Shown here one piece after another: positions 15,303-25,886 of a stretch of DNA of 38,083 bases (its first letter is position 1; every line of letters begins with the position of its first letter). This stretch comes from Gemmatimonadota bacterium (GTDB taxonomy: Bacteria > Gemmatimonadota > Gemmatimonadetes > Longimicrobiales > Gaopeijiaceae). The notes under the pieces were generated by a model. That model worked only from the letters and a program-made list of their open reading frames with translations. It ran no database searches and was not told the origin of the DNA. The translations under genes were made by a program, and so were the position numbers. The DNA lies in the NCBI GenBank assembly GCA_028873845.1, contig JAPPNO010000092.1:1-38083 (forward strand), written 5' to 3'.

Positions 15303-15431
15303 GACTGAAGATGGCGAGAGGCCGGTCCGGCGTCACCCGTGGACCGCAGTCGCGTTCCGGTCGTCCCCCGCCGGACGGCAGGCGGCGCATACGGCGGCCG
15401 CGTGCGTGCGTCGGTTGTTGGGCGCCGATGA

Positions 15432-15455
15432 GGCTTGTTACATTTTTCACAAGCC
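15432..15455. promoter_or_regulatory. AT-rich palindrome between divergent phosphatase and helicase genes
   Basis: A perfect 7-bp inverted repeat, GGCTTGT (15432-15438) and ACAAGCC (15449-15455), encloses the AT-rich TACATTTTTC. It is the only AT-rich patch in the 246-bp divergent gap. It could be an operator shared by the two genes, or, in RNA, a hairpin in the leader of the DEAD-box helicase about 94 nt before its start codon. TTGTTA at 15436 could serve as a -35 element, but the matching -10 is poor. Confidence 0.4.
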
Positions 15456-15548
15456 CGTGGATTGTGTCGCCGGTTTGAGCGGGGTTGCTGCCGCGGGCCA
15501 CGAGTCGGACGAAATCGCCCGACACGCCATTGTACCGCCACGCATGAC

Positions 15549-16805
<1,257 letters not shown>

Positions 16806-16931
16806 CCGCCCGCGATGGCCACGCTGCCGGGCTGGTCTCAACGCGACGGCGTCGGGTCGTGTCCCATGAGGGCGACTGCGGCCCGTCCCCCCGCGTGCCT
16901 GCAACACCCACCCTTCACCACGAGCGGCTGA

Positions 16932-17345
16932 ATGATCCTCAGGCGATACGGCAAGTGGTACCACAGCGTCCAACCCAACTTCAACCCCGCCGCGATGACC
17001 GAGATCGGGTTCCAGCGCGACCGGGTGTTTTCGGTGTCGGCGGCGGACTTCGAGGACGGCTACCGCTCCGTCTCGACGGACGAGGTGGGTGCGGAGGCCG
17101 ACGGCGACGTGCAGCGCCATGCGGAACGGGAGCTGCTGGGGAAGCTGGAGGACGCGCTGCGGGAAAGGGTGGCGGCGCTGGGGTCCGGGCAGGTTCTGGT
17201 CGTTTTGAACGATCGCACCGACTGGCCCAAGACGCGTGAACGCCGCGAGGCCGTGATCGTCGACGGCGAGAACCGGTTCTACTTCCACTGGTGGATCGAC
17301 CCGCCGCTGAGGGTGGGCGTTTTCGAAGCGAAAGTCACCGGGTGA
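16932..17345 (+). CDS. Conserved hypothetical protein, 137 aa
   Basis: No family recognised. It begins MILRRYGKWYHSVQPNFNPAAM and has a central acidic helix-rich part (VQRHAERELLGKLEDALRER), a strand (GQVLVVLNDRTDWP) and an aromatic end, NRFYFHWWIDPPLRVGVF. No signal peptide is seen, so it is probably cytoplasmic. The start ATG has no clear Shine-Dalgarno. It sits between the DEAD-box helicase and an exported barrel-like protein; the spacing (about 125 and 53 bp) does not prove an operon. Confidence 0.75.
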   Translation: MILRRYGKWYHSVQPNFNPAAMTEIGFQRDRVFSVSAADFEDGYRSVSTDEVGAEADGDVQRHAERELLGKLEDALRERVAALGSGQVLVVLNDRTDWPKTRERREAVIVDGENRFYFHWWIDPPLRVGVFEAKVTG

Positions 17346-17398
17346 GGGGCGCGCCCGGGTCGAGCGGTTGCCGGGGGTCCATCGGGGTTGCCGAGTTT

Positions 17399-18682
17399 GT
17401 GAGAGCGGCCGGGAGGTGGGGCGTCCGGGGGTTCATCGGCATCGTCGCTGCGCTGGCGACGGTGGCGGGGACGTTCGGAGACGCGCACTCCCAGCAATCC
17501 CGCCCCAACGTCTTCCTCGATTGCCGTGAAGCGCGGTGCAACTACGAGTACTACCGCACCGAAATCGACTGGGTGAACTGGGTCCGGGACAGACAGGTCG
17601 CCGATGTCCACATCATCATGACGGCCCAGGGGACGGGGGCGGGGGGCAGGGAGTACCTGTTCGACTTCATCGGTACGGACGAGGAGTCGCCCTACCGTCA
17701 CGAACATTCCTACAAGTCGCTCCCGACCGACACCGACCGCGAAGTCCTGGACGCCCTTGCCAACACGCTGGCCCTCGGGTTGGCCATATTCGCGAACCAG
17801 TCGGGGTACCGGGGACTGGCCGCCGTCGTGGCCGACGAGTCCGGACAACAGGAGGGACTGGTGTCGCCGGACGAGGTCGACGATCCCTGGAACCTTTGGG
17901 TGTTCAGGATACGCGGCGAAGCGGGCATGAATGGAGAATCGACCTATCGCAACGCCCGCCTCGAGGGCAATCTCGCCGCATGGCGCACGACGCCGACCTG
18001 GAAGTTCAGCATCTCGGGTGGAGTGGGGCACAACCGCCTGCGGATCGACCTGTCCGACGGGACGTTCAAGGACAACCGCACCCGCTGGAATATGGACTCG
18101 CGCCTCGTCTACGCGCTGGCCGAGCACTGGTCCGCGGGTGTCATCGGATCCACCGGCCGTTTTCTCAGCTACAACCTGGACTATCGCCTGGCCCTGACAC
18201 CGTCGGTCGAATTCAGCGTCTTCCCCTACGAAGATGCGACGCGCCGCTCCTTCACCTTCGTGTACGGGATCACCGGCATGTACCACGACTACACGGAGCG
18301 CACCGTCTACCTGGAGACCGAAGAGACCCGCTATGAGCAGATGCTGGAGATCCGGTTCAACCAGCGCCAGCCCTGGGGCGGCGCCTGGTTCGGGACCAGC
18401 GGCACGCAATTCCTGCATGACACCGATCTCTACAGGGTCTCCCTCTGGGCCGGAGCGTCGGTCCGGATCGTGCGCGGCTTCTCGGTGAACGTCTCGGGGA
18501 ACGTGTCCTGGGTGAGGGACCAGATTTTCCTCTCCGCGAAGGGCGCGACCGACGAGGAAGCTCTGCTGCGGCTCCAGCAGCGCCCGACGGACTTCGACTA
18601 CGGCATGGAGGTCGGCTTCAGCTACCAGTTCGGGTCGATCTACAACAACGTGGTGAACAACCGGTTGCGGCCGCGGCGGTAG
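17399..18682 (+). CDS. Exported barrel-like protein, probable outer membrane
   Basis: 427 aa from GTG 17399. A signal peptide (GFIGIVAALATVAGTFGDAH, cleaved near residue 33) is followed by a small domain (about 35-150) with two cysteines in DCREARCNYEYY and the segment DWVNWVRDRQVADVHII. From about residue 185 on, alternating strands (WKFSISGGVGHNRLRIDLS, ...YNLDYRLALTPSVEFSVFPY) suggest a beta-barrel ending at FSYQFGSIYNN. The frame is open from 17291, but that overlaps the previous gene and would put a long charged segment before the signal peptide, so I prefer the internal GTG. Function unknown. A permease gene follows 33 nt later with its own strong Shine-Dalgarno. Confidence 0.8.
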   Translation: MRAAGRWGVRGFIGIVAALATVAGTFGDAHSQQSRPNVFLDCREARCNYEYYRTEIDWVNWVRDRQVADVHIIMTAQGTGAGGREYLFDFIGTDEESPYRHEHSYKSLPTDTDREVLDALANTLALGLAIFANQSGYRGLAAVVADESGQQEGLVSPDEVDDPWNLWVFRIRGEAGMNGESTYRNARLEGNLAAWRTTPTWKFSISGGVGHNRLRIDLSDGTFKDNRTRWNMDSRLVYALAEHWSAGVIGSTGRFLSYNLDYRLALTPSVEFSVFPYEDATRRSFTFVYGITGMYHDYTERTVYLETEETRYEQMLEIRFNQRQPWGGAWFGTSGTQFLHDTDLYRVSLWAGASVRIVRGFSVNVSGNVSWVRDQIFLSAKGATDEEALLRLQQRPTDFDYGMEVGFSYQFGSIYNNVVNNRLRPRR

Positions 18683-18715
18683 GGGGGCAACTCTCGAACC
18701 GGAGGAAGCGAACAA

Positions 18716-20461
18716 ATGGCCTCACAACCACCCCCAACCGGTTCCGCGGTCCGCTTCGAACCCCACGAGAACCCCAGCAATCCCGTCACGATCGGGCTCG
18801 CGGCGCAGTACTGCCTGCTCACGCTGGGACCCATCGTCCTCACCGTCGCGATCGTGGTCCGCACAGCCGGTGCCAGCGAACTCTTCCTGTCGTGGGCCGC
18901 CTGTGCGGCGCTGCTGGTAAGCGGCATCACGACGATGGTGCAGGCCAGGCGGTTCGGACGCTTCGGCTCGGGGTACATCCTGCTGATGGGCACCTCGGGG
19001 GCCTTCATCGCGGTGTCGGTGGGGGCGCTGGCGCAGGGTGGTCCCGGCATGCTGGCTACGCTCGTCGCGGCCTCCGCGCTCTTCCAGTTCCTGCTCGCGT
19101 CGAGGCTGTCGCTGCTACGGCGCCTGATCACGCCGACGGTCGCGGGAACCGTGATCATGCTGATCGCGGTCACGGTCATGCCTCTGGTGCTCGACCTGGT
19201 GGAGCGCGTGCCGGAGGGGGCCGCGCCGGCCGCCGGGCCCATGACGGCGCTGGTTACCCTGGGCGTCACAATGGTGATCGTGCTCCGGGCCGCCGGGGCA
19301 TTGCGCCTCTGGGGCCCCGTGATCGGGATCGTCGCGGGGAGCGTGGTCGCCGGGTTCTTCGGCCTGTTTTCGTGGGATGCCGTCGCCGCCGCACCCTGGT
19401 TCGGGTTGCCGGTGGCTGGCTGGCCGGGGTTCGACTTCAGCTTCGGGCCCGTTTTCTGGGCGCTGCTGCCGGCGTTCGTGTTCGTGACGCTCGTGGGCGC
19501 GATCGAGACCATCGGCGACTCGGTGGCCGTGCAGCGGGTGTCGTGGCGCGACGAACGGGCCACGGACTTCCGCTCGGTGCAGGGGGCGGTCATGGCCGAC
19601 GGGCTGGGGAACTTCCTCTCGGGGCTGCTGGCCACGGTTCCCAACACCACCTATTCGAGCAGCGTGTCGATCGTCGAGATCACGGGGGTCGCCGCGCGGC
19701 GGGTGGGCGTCGACATCGGTGTGGGGTTCTGCGCGCTGGCGCTGATGCCGAAGCTGGTGGCGGTGATCCTCTCGATCCCGGACTCGATCATCGGCGCCTA
19801 CGTGGTGGTGCTGATCGCGATCCTCTTCGTGCTGGGCATGCGGATCGTGGTGAACGACGGGATGGACTACCGCAAGGCCGCGATCGTGGGCGTCTCGTTC
19901 TGGGTAGGCTACGGCTTCCAGAGCGGCAGCCTCTTCATCGACCAGATGCACCCCTTCTTCGCCGAGATGCTGAGCAACGGCATGACCTCGGGCGGTCTGA
20001 CGGCGCTCGTCCTGTCTGCCTTCGTCGAACTCGCGGGACCCCGCCGGAAACGCCTGGTGACGACGCTGAGCGTGGACGCGCTGGCGGAGATCCGAACGTT
20101 CCTGGAGGGCTTCGGGGCCCGTGCGGGGTGGCGCGACGAGGCGGTCGAGAGGGTGCAACTGGCGGCCGAGGAGGCGCTGGTGAGCCTTATGGGGGATGAC
20201 GGGGAGGAGGCCGTTCCGGCCCGGCGCCTGCGCCTGAGCGTGCGCTCGGAGCGCGGGTCGGCCGAGCTGGAACTGGCCGCCGTGGCGGGCGAGGGCAACC
20301 TGGAGGACCGGTTGGCGGTGTCGGGAGAGCCGTCGGTCGAAATCGCGGCCGAGCACGACTTTTCACTGCGGCTGCTGCGTCACCTGGCCGCCTCGGTCCG
20401 CCACCAGAAGTACCATGACACCGACATTCTGACGGTGAGGGTGGACTTGCCGCGAACCTAA
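18716..20461 (+). CDS. NCS2-type nucleobase permease fused to an RsbW-like ATPase-fold domain
   Basis: 581 aa. Residues 1-445 have the many hydrophobic segments of an NCS2 (uracil/xanthine permease, SLC23) transporter, with the family core FVTLVGAIETIGDSVAV and ATVPNTTYSS...ITGVAARRVG. Where canonical members have Q-N-x-G after NTTY, this reads SSVS. Residues about 446-581 are a cytoplasmic domain that resembles HATPase_c/RsbW anti-sigma kinases (LAAEEALVSLM at 482-492; HDFSLRLLRHLAASV; LTVRVDLP). The N-box asparagine is serine (S490), and the usual DxGxG box is not seen, so nucleotide binding is doubtful. A Shine-Dalgarno GGAGGA at 18701-18706 fixes the ATG at 18716. Substrate unknown; a nucleobase is expected from the family. 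Confidence 0.88.
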   Translation: MASQPPPTGSAVRFEPHENPSNPVTIGLAAQYCLLTLGPIVLTVAIVVRTAGASELFLSWAACAALLVSGITTMVQARRFGRFGSGYILLMGTSGAFIAVSVGALAQGGPGMLATLVAASALFQFLLASRLSLLRRLITPTVAGTVIMLIAVTVMPLVLDLVERVPEGAAPAAGPMTALVTLGVTMVIVLRAAGALRLWGPVIGIVAGSVVAGFFGLFSWDAVAAAPWFGLPVAGWPGFDFSFGPVFWALLPAFVFVTLVGAIETIGDSVAVQRVSWRDERATDFRSVQGAVMADGLGNFLSGLLATVPNTTYSSSVSIVEITGVAARRVGVDIGVGFCALALMPKLVAVILSIPDSIIGAYVVVLIAILFVLGMRIVVNDGMDYRKAAIVGVSFWVGYGFQSGSLFIDQMHPFFAEMLSNGMTSGGLTALVLSAFVELAGPRRKRLVTTLSVDALAEIRTFLEGFGARAGWRDEAVERVQLAAEEALVSLMGDDGEEAVPARRLRLSVRSERGSAELELAAVAGEGNLEDRLAVSGEPSVEIAAEHDFSLRLLRHLAASVRHQKYHDTDILTVRVDLPRT

Positions 20462-23145
20462 CCGACCCAGTAGTTCAGCTTCACCATCAACACGTCCTCG
20501 CCGGGTTGGCGAAACAGCGCGCCGAGATCGTCGCCCATCGAGAATTCCCCTGTCTGGGCGAAGTGATCCCTTCCCTGGGACCATACCGCGAAAAGAACCG
20601 AGCCGGGCCGGTATTCCCAGCGCAGGACCACGTTCGAGCGGAACTGCTTGAAGTTGAAATCGGGGTTCGGGAAGGTCTCGGGGGTTCCGTCGCCATCGAC
20701 GTCGATGTTGATCGTGCCGTCATCGCCGGCCACGGCTTCCACGTGGTCGAAGCGGTCGGCGTAGGCGGCCGCGCGCGGGTCGGTGATGCGCCTCAGGTTG
20801 CCGTAGTCGCCGGCCGACACGAACGGTTCGGCGTAGGCCTGCAGTGACAGGGTGGGCGAGAACGTCCAGTCGACGCGGGTGGTGAGCCCGGCGGTCGTCT
20901 GACCCAGTTCGGCGAAGATGTACTCGGGCGAGGGAATGTCGAAACGCCCCACCCACTGCAGGTCCTCCTCTCGCCGGTTGACGAACGGGCCGGCCGATAG
21001 GGTGGCTCGCGACGACGGGCGCCAGCGCATGCTGGCCCTGGAGCCGTAGGACCACGAGTCCTTCGCGGGGTTGAGCTGCCAGTTGTTCTGGACCTCCAGC
21101 CGAAGCTGCTTGCGAGAGTCCGACCAGAAGCCGAACCACCCGCCCCAGGATGGGTCCTGCCGCAGCATGGGCCCGCCCCGCAGGGCCGCGTAGGAGAGCC
21201 CTGTCGACCGTCGCATCACGCCGGCGAACCCGCCCCAGAAGTTGTTGAGGGTGAAGTTGCCGTTGAGGTTGAACCCCTTTTGGTAGCCTTCTCCGCCGAA
21301 GGAGTAGGGCGCCCAGCTGTCGACGCCCACACTCCAGTTCTGGAAATACCCGGCAGGGCGGAAGTGCTGGTATCCGACCCATGCGAAGGGCACGACGAAG
21401 TCCGCCTCGCGCATGAACCCGAGGTCGTTGGAATCGAAGCCGGGAGACCGCGCCATCGCGCCGGTGGCGAATCGCCAGTACCCGCCCGAAATCTTGGCCA
21501 GGGTGGCCGCGCCGGCCCATCCGCTCAGGGAGGTGCGCGTGGGGTCGTACGTCGTGTGGTCGCCATCGGGGCGCTGATAGTACCGGGCGGGGGCACGCTG
21601 CGTGCGGGCGATGGCCGCTTTCGAGCCGTGCACGGTCGAACCGAGAAGGTAGCCGGTGACGATGAACCGGTCGCCGCCGAAGCGGTGGCGGGCGTCGATG
21701 CCACCGGTGTAGGCACCCTGGTGCAGGGCGAGCTCGGTGGCCGGGCCCTGGGCCCGCCGCGTCCAGGTCGAGATCATCCCCACCGCGCTCCTGCCTTCGC
21801 GGAAATCCCTGCCGATCCGCGCCATCCCGTATTGTGCGGCGGGCTCGACGACCTGTTCGCTGACCGTTCCGGCGCGGTCCGCCAGTCGGCCCTTCTCCTG
21901 ACCGGTGACCGCGTGCAGGAGTCCCAGCGACCAGCCGGAACGCGTCTTGCCGGAGAGCTTCATCGCGCCGAGGATTCGCGTCCCTTCCGGCGACTCCCGG
22001 TATGCCGCGCCGTGGATCCGTCCCTGGGGCGGCCGGCCGATGCGCCGCGAGTAGAAGAGGCCCTCGCGGGCCATGTCCCCGTCTCCCTCGGAGAAACGGA
22101 ACTGGAAGATGCCCGATCCCTCGACGAAGAACGGGCGCCGTTCCGGGAAGAAGGTCTCGAACGCGGTGAGGTTGACCTGGGCCGGATCGGCCTCCACCTG
22201 CCCGAAGTCCGGGTTGATGGCGACGTCGAGCGTCAGGTCCGTGGTGAGCCCGTACTTCAGGTCGGCGCCAACCGTGGACGAGTAGTCGTGCGGGTCATGG
22301 AAGGGGTCGTCGGCGGTGCCGGGCGACCTCTCCATGCGAACCACCGAGTACGGCATGACCTCGAGCCGGGTGGGCGGCGACAGATCGCGCAGGCCTTCCA
22401 GATCACCGAACCGCGACACCAGGGCCCCGTCACCCCTGGAGATCGGGGCCCACAGGCTCATCTCCAGGTGGCGCGCGATGAACCGCGCGAAGTTGATCCC
22501 CCACGTCTGTTGGGCCGCGCCGTCAAAGCGCAGCTGGGAATACGGGATCCGGAACTCCGCCGTCCATCCCCGCTCGTCGGTGTGCGTGGCCACGTCCCAG
22601 ACCGCGTCCCAGGAGTCGTCCTCCTCGGTGTCGTCGTACATGTAGGCGTCGACCTTGACGCCGGCGGGATTGACGCCGAAGCGGAAGGCCGTGCGGCGGT
22701 CGTGGTAGCTGTCGATCACCACATCGACCCAGTCCGAGTGGGCCCGCTCGTCCCGCCTTGCGAGACGCGTCACGATGGAGTCCGGGGCGGTGTCGAAGGC
22801 GCGGATGCCGATGTAGATGGCCTCGTCGCCGAAGAGTACCCGTGCTTCGGTCCGCTGAGCGGGCGTGGCGCCCTCGTTGGGCTCGAAGACGGTGAAGGAG
22901 GTGGCGATTCTGGCGGCGCCCCAGTCGGGTTCGGTGAGGAGGCCGTCGAGGGTGGGTGGGGTGGTGAGGCGGTGGGCCTGAAGGGTTGGGCGGGGGGCGC
23001 TCAGTCCTGCGGGCGCTGTTTCAGTGGTGTTGTCGAGATCCTGGCCGGCGGTGAGTCCAGGTGCTCCCAGCGTCAGTGCCAGCGTCAGTGCCAACGCCGG
23101 GAGGCCCGGCTGTTTCCCGATGGTGATTCCGTATCGCTCTCTCAT
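20458..23145 (-). CDS. DUF5916 family outer-membrane protein, second paralogue
   Basis: 895 aa. The signal peptide (GLPALALTLALTLGAPGLTAGQ) is complete, unlike in the paralogue at 2607-5024. CBM9-like beta-sandwich at about 55-235: PTLDGLLTEPDWGAA, TEARVLFGDEAIYIGI, RFGVNPAGVKVDAYM. The long barrel carries the signature PERRPFFVEGSGIF and ends on VKLNYWVG. The start ATG at 23145 has GGAGGAG about 6 nt upstream, so the longer open frame to 23289 is not used. Its stop overlaps the stop of the NCS2 fusion gene by 4 bp in convergent orientation (CTAA). Substrate unknown; carbohydrate or peptide contact at the surface is an inference from the domain type. Confidence 0.92.
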   Translation of the reverse strand: MRERYGITIGKQPGLPALALTLALTLGAPGLTAGQDLDNTTETAPAGLSAPRPTLQAHRLTTPPTLDGLLTEPDWGAARIATSFTVFEPNEGATPAQRTEARVLFGDEAIYIGIRAFDTAPDSIVTRLARRDERAHSDWVDVVIDSYHDRRTAFRFGVNPAGVKVDAYMYDDTEEDDSWDAVWDVATHTDERGWTAEFRIPYSQLRFDGAAQQTWGINFARFIARHLEMSLWAPISRGDGALVSRFGDLEGLRDLSPPTRLEVMPYSVVRMERSPGTADDPFHDPHDYSSTVGADLKYGLTTDLTLDVAINPDFGQVEADPAQVNLTAFETFFPERRPFFVEGSGIFQFRFSEGDGDMAREGLFYSRRIGRPPQGRIHGAAYRESPEGTRILGAMKLSGKTRSGWSLGLLHAVTGQEKGRLADRAGTVSEQVVEPAAQYGMARIGRDFREGRSAVGMISTWTRRAQGPATELALHQGAYTGGIDARHRFGGDRFIVTGYLLGSTVHGSKAAIARTQRAPARYYQRPDGDHTTYDPTRTSLSGWAGAATLAKISGGYWRFATGAMARSPGFDSNDLGFMREADFVVPFAWVGYQHFRPAGYFQNWSVGVDSWAPYSFGGEGYQKGFNLNGNFTLNNFWGGFAGVMRRSTGLSYAALRGGPMLRQDPSWGGWFGFWSDSRKQLRLEVQNNWQLNPAKDSWSYGSRASMRWRPSSRATLSAGPFVNRREEDLQWVGRFDIPSPEYIFAELGQTTAGLTTRVDWTFSPTLSLQAYAEPFVSAGDYGNLRRITDPRAAAYADRFDHVEAVAGDDGTINIDVDGDGTPETFPNPDFNFKQFRSNVVLRWEYRPGSVLFAVWSQGRDHFAQTGEFSMGDDLGALFRQPGEDVLMVKLNYWVG

Positions 23146-23299
23146 CCGTGCTCCTCCTTCTTCGCGATCCCGTAGGGCGCGTTTTCCGTGTCTGGTGCGC
23201 TTGTGGCTGTCGCCGGTGCCGGTCCGGATGACGGGCGGTCGGCGGCGGCGAACGCATACCAGACGAGAGAAAGCGGCGGATGGTTGCATTGAGCGGTCC

Positions 23300-23683
23300 G
23301 GGAGCGGTCAGCGGGGGCTGGTCGAGGAGTTCGACAAACACGACCAGGAGCTTTCACCGAGATCGCGGAACCTTGGAGCGATGCTCGGCGCGCACGGCCT
23401 CCGGATCCTCTGGATCGCCCCCGATCTCCGGTGGACGCCGGTCAACGATCCGTCGCGGCAACCCTCCGTACCACGCGAGCAGCGTCTGGACAGTTGGCTC
23501 GACCTGGTGGATCCGTCGACCGGCCCCACCATCGCTCGCTATCGGGACGACCATGTCCGGTCCCGGTTCGCAAATGGATCGCGGTACCTGGTCCAATATC
23601 GCGAGACTGCCGCGGGGATTCCCTATATCACTCTGCTGAATCCCAGGCTGTCCCGTGGTGGGATCCGGCGTCCCCCTACGTAA
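23300..23683 (+). pseudogene. 3' remnant of a 6-bladed beta-propeller gene
   Basis: This frame encodes a protein-like stretch of about 125 residues: RNLGAMLGAHGLRILWIAPD, then LDSWLDLVDPSTGPTIARYR and ending GIPYITLLNPRLSRGG. That is the pattern of the last blades of 6-bladed beta-propeller proteins (LWV..., L-x-V-x-DP-x-T-G..., G-x-PYI). No start codon with a Shine-Dalgarno is visible, and the upstream part (23146-23300) is the leader of the divergent DUF5916 gene, so the 5' two-thirds is gone. The end overlaps the convergent S9 peptidase stop by 8 bp. A short expressed fragment cannot be excluded. Confidence 0.55.
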
Positions 23684-25703
23684 CCGGCCCTCCCCGCCTG
23701 TGCTTCTCGAACCACTCCCGCAGGTAAATGTGCGTCCGCAGGAAGTTCGACGGCCTCGAGCTCGTCCCGTGCCACTCGTTCTTGAAGCGGATCATCGCGG
23801 TCGGGACCTTCAACACCCGCAGCGCCTGGTAGTACTCCTCCGTCTGGGGCATCGGCGTGCGCAGGTCGCCTTCGCCGGTCATGAGCATGGTGGGCGTGGT
23901 GACGTTGCCCACGTACATGAGGGGTGAGCGGCGCAGGTGCTCCGACGGGTCGTCCCACGGGAAGTGCTCGAAGTTGCGGTACCAGCTGGCGCCGTCCGTC
24001 GTCCCGACAAAGGAAAGCCAGTTGGTCACGGGGCAGTTGGCCGACGCGGCCGCGAAGCGGTTGGTGTGTCCGACCACCCACGAGGTCAGCACGCCACCCC
24101 CCGAACACCCGTAGACGAACATGTTCTGCTCGTCGATGTAGCCGCGGCCGACCACCAGGTCGACGCCCGCCATCAGGTCGTCGAAGTCCTTCCCCGGATA
24201 GGCGTTCTTGATCGCGTTGCCGAAGGCGCTGCCATAGCCGGATGAGCCGCGCGGGTTGGTGTAGAGGACCACGTAGCCGTTGGCGGCGTGGTTCTGCCAG
24301 CCGAAGTTGAAGCCCACGTTGTACATCCCGTGCGGCCCGCCGTGGATGGCGAGAATCAGCGGGTACTTCTGCGACGGGTCGAAGTCGGGCGGCTTGATGA
24401 TCCAGCCCTGGATGTCGTAGTCCTCGACCGACTTGTACCAGACCTCCTCGACTTCGCCCAGGGCCACGCCGGTGAGCACGTCGTCGTTCACGTCGGTGAG
24501 GCGGGTGACGTTGCCGGGATCGCCGAGCCGGAAGGAGACGATGTCGCCGGGGCTGTGGGGGTCGGAAAGCGTGCCCACGGCGAGGCCGGACCCGATCGAC
24601 GTGAAGCTCAGCATGTGGTTGCCCTCGGTGACCGGTGTCACGCCCCCGTCCACCGACGCGAAGTACACGTTGCGGGTGCCTTCGCTCGACACGTTCAGGT
24701 AGAGGCCGCTGCCGTCCTCGGCCCAGGTCATCCCGGAAGCCTGGCGGTCGAAGCCCTGGCTGATCATGCGCGAGTTCGAGCCGTCGCGGTTCATCACATG
24801 GATCTTGCGGGTGATGTAGGTGTCGGTGGTGAGGTCGTTGCCGGTGTAGGCGATGAGGCGGCCGTCGGGGGAGGGGACGGGGGAACCGTCGGGGCCCGAG
24901 CGGTCAGTGAGCCGGGTGATCGCGCCGCTGGCCACGTTCACCGAGTAGATGTCCGACTGGCGCCACTCGTGCTCGGCATCCTCGACGCGGAGCGAGGTGA
25001 AGAGGATCTCGGCGCCGTCGGGTGTCCACGTGACGCCGTTGTGGTTCCAGTCGCCGTCGGTCAGCTGGCGGGCGGTGCCGCCGTCGGCCGGGACGACGAA
25101 CAGGTGCGTGTAGCCCTCGTCGATGTAGCCCCGCCGGTCGCGCCGGTAGTAGAGCCGGTCGACGACTTTCGGCGCCTCGGTCCACTTCGCTCCATCGGGG
25201 CGTCCCGGCACGCTGATCGGCCACGGGTGGTCCGAATCGACGGACATGCTGAAGGCGATCCGCGTACCGTCCGGCGACCACTCGACATTGCCGGGTCCGT
25301 TCTCCAGGTGGGTGACCTGGGTTTCGGCCCCCTCTGCGTCCATCCAGCGCACGAAGATCTGCGTCCCCTCGTCGTCGCTGCCCCGGGTGAAGAGGATCCG
25401 GTCCCCGCTCGGCGACCACTTGGGCGACGACCCCTCCGTCAGGCGGCGCTTCCGGCTGCCGTCCGAGTTCATGATGTACACTTCGGAGTCGCGCCGGTCG
25501 TTGATCCTGTCCACCCAGCTGCGGGTGTAGATGATCTGGGTGCCGTCGGGCGAAAGCTGCGGGTTCGCGACCCACTCCCAGTCGAGGTAGGTGACGAGCT
25601 TGAGGGTGCCGTCGGGCTCGTTCTGGGCGGTGAGGGCGGTGGGCAGGATGAAGGCGGCCAGGAGGATGGGCAGCAGGGTGGGGGCGATGCGGGGTCTGGT
25701 CAT
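23676..25703 (-). CDS. S9 family serine peptidase (acylaminoacyl-/dipeptidyl-peptidase type)
   Basis: 675 aa. Signal peptide LPILLAAFILPTALTAQ, then a WD-like beta-propeller (about residues 35-410) with repeated P-x-WSPDG-type strands (NPQLSPDGTQIIY, KWSPSGDRILF, EWSPDGTRIAF). The alpha/beta-hydrolase domain starts near PLILAIHGGPHG. The catalytic triad is readable: S534 in YGCSGGG, D613 in GEGDLRTP, and H645 in EWHGTS. It is therefore probably an active exported exopeptidase degrading short peptides. The ATG at 25703 has GGAGG about 6 nt upstream. It is divergent from the interrupted beta-propeller gene at 25950. Such peptidases commonly accompany TonB-dependent peptide uptake. Confidence 0.95.
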   Translation of the reverse strand: MTRPRIAPTLLPILLAAFILPTALTAQNEPDGTLKLVTYLDWEWVANPQLSPDGTQIIYTRSWVDRINDRRDSEVYIMNSDGSRKRRLTEGSSPKWSPSGDRILFTRGSDDEGTQIFVRWMDAEGAETQVTHLENGPGNVEWSPDGTRIAFSMSVDSDHPWPISVPGRPDGAKWTEAPKVVDRLYYRRDRRGYIDEGYTHLFVVPADGGTARQLTDGDWNHNGVTWTPDGAEILFTSLRVEDAEHEWRQSDIYSVNVASGAITRLTDRSGPDGSPVPSPDGRLIAYTGNDLTTDTYITRKIHVMNRDGSNSRMISQGFDRQASGMTWAEDGSGLYLNVSSEGTRNVYFASVDGGVTPVTEGNHMLSFTSIGSGLAVGTLSDPHSPGDIVSFRLGDPGNVTRLTDVNDDVLTGVALGEVEEVWYKSVEDYDIQGWIIKPPDFDPSQKYPLILAIHGGPHGMYNVGFNFGWQNHAANGYVVLYTNPRGSSGYGSAFGNAIKNAYPGKDFDDLMAGVDLVVGRGYIDEQNMFVYGCSGGGVLTSWVVGHTNRFAAASANCPVTNWLSFVGTTDGASWYRNFEHFPWDDPSEHLRRSPLMYVGNVTTPTMLMTGEGDLRTPMPQTEEYYQALRVLKVPTAMIRFKNEWHGTSSRPSNFLRTHIYLREWFEKHRRGGPVT

Positions 25704-25886
25704 CGGTGCCTCCGGGGCAGGCAGTCCGTGGACAAAGCAGCCCGGCGGCCGGGCGAGGCGAATCGCGCCGGGCCGTCAGGCGCTTTGGGGGCAATGGGCG
25801 GGGAAGGGAAGGTAGGGGGTGGCGCGGTGTGGGGAAAGTGGGGACACGCGCCGGTACGATAGATGTCGTAAATGTGTGCGGACGAC

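Noticed and set aside
21280-23175. 631-aa plus-strand frame over the second DUF5916 gene
   Set aside because: Shadow of the minus-strand gene, which has signal peptide, family signature and Shine-Dalgarno.
24288-25862. 524-aa plus-strand frame over the S9 peptidase
   Set aside because: Shadow frame rich in V/E/D/H; the peptidase has a complete catalytic triad.
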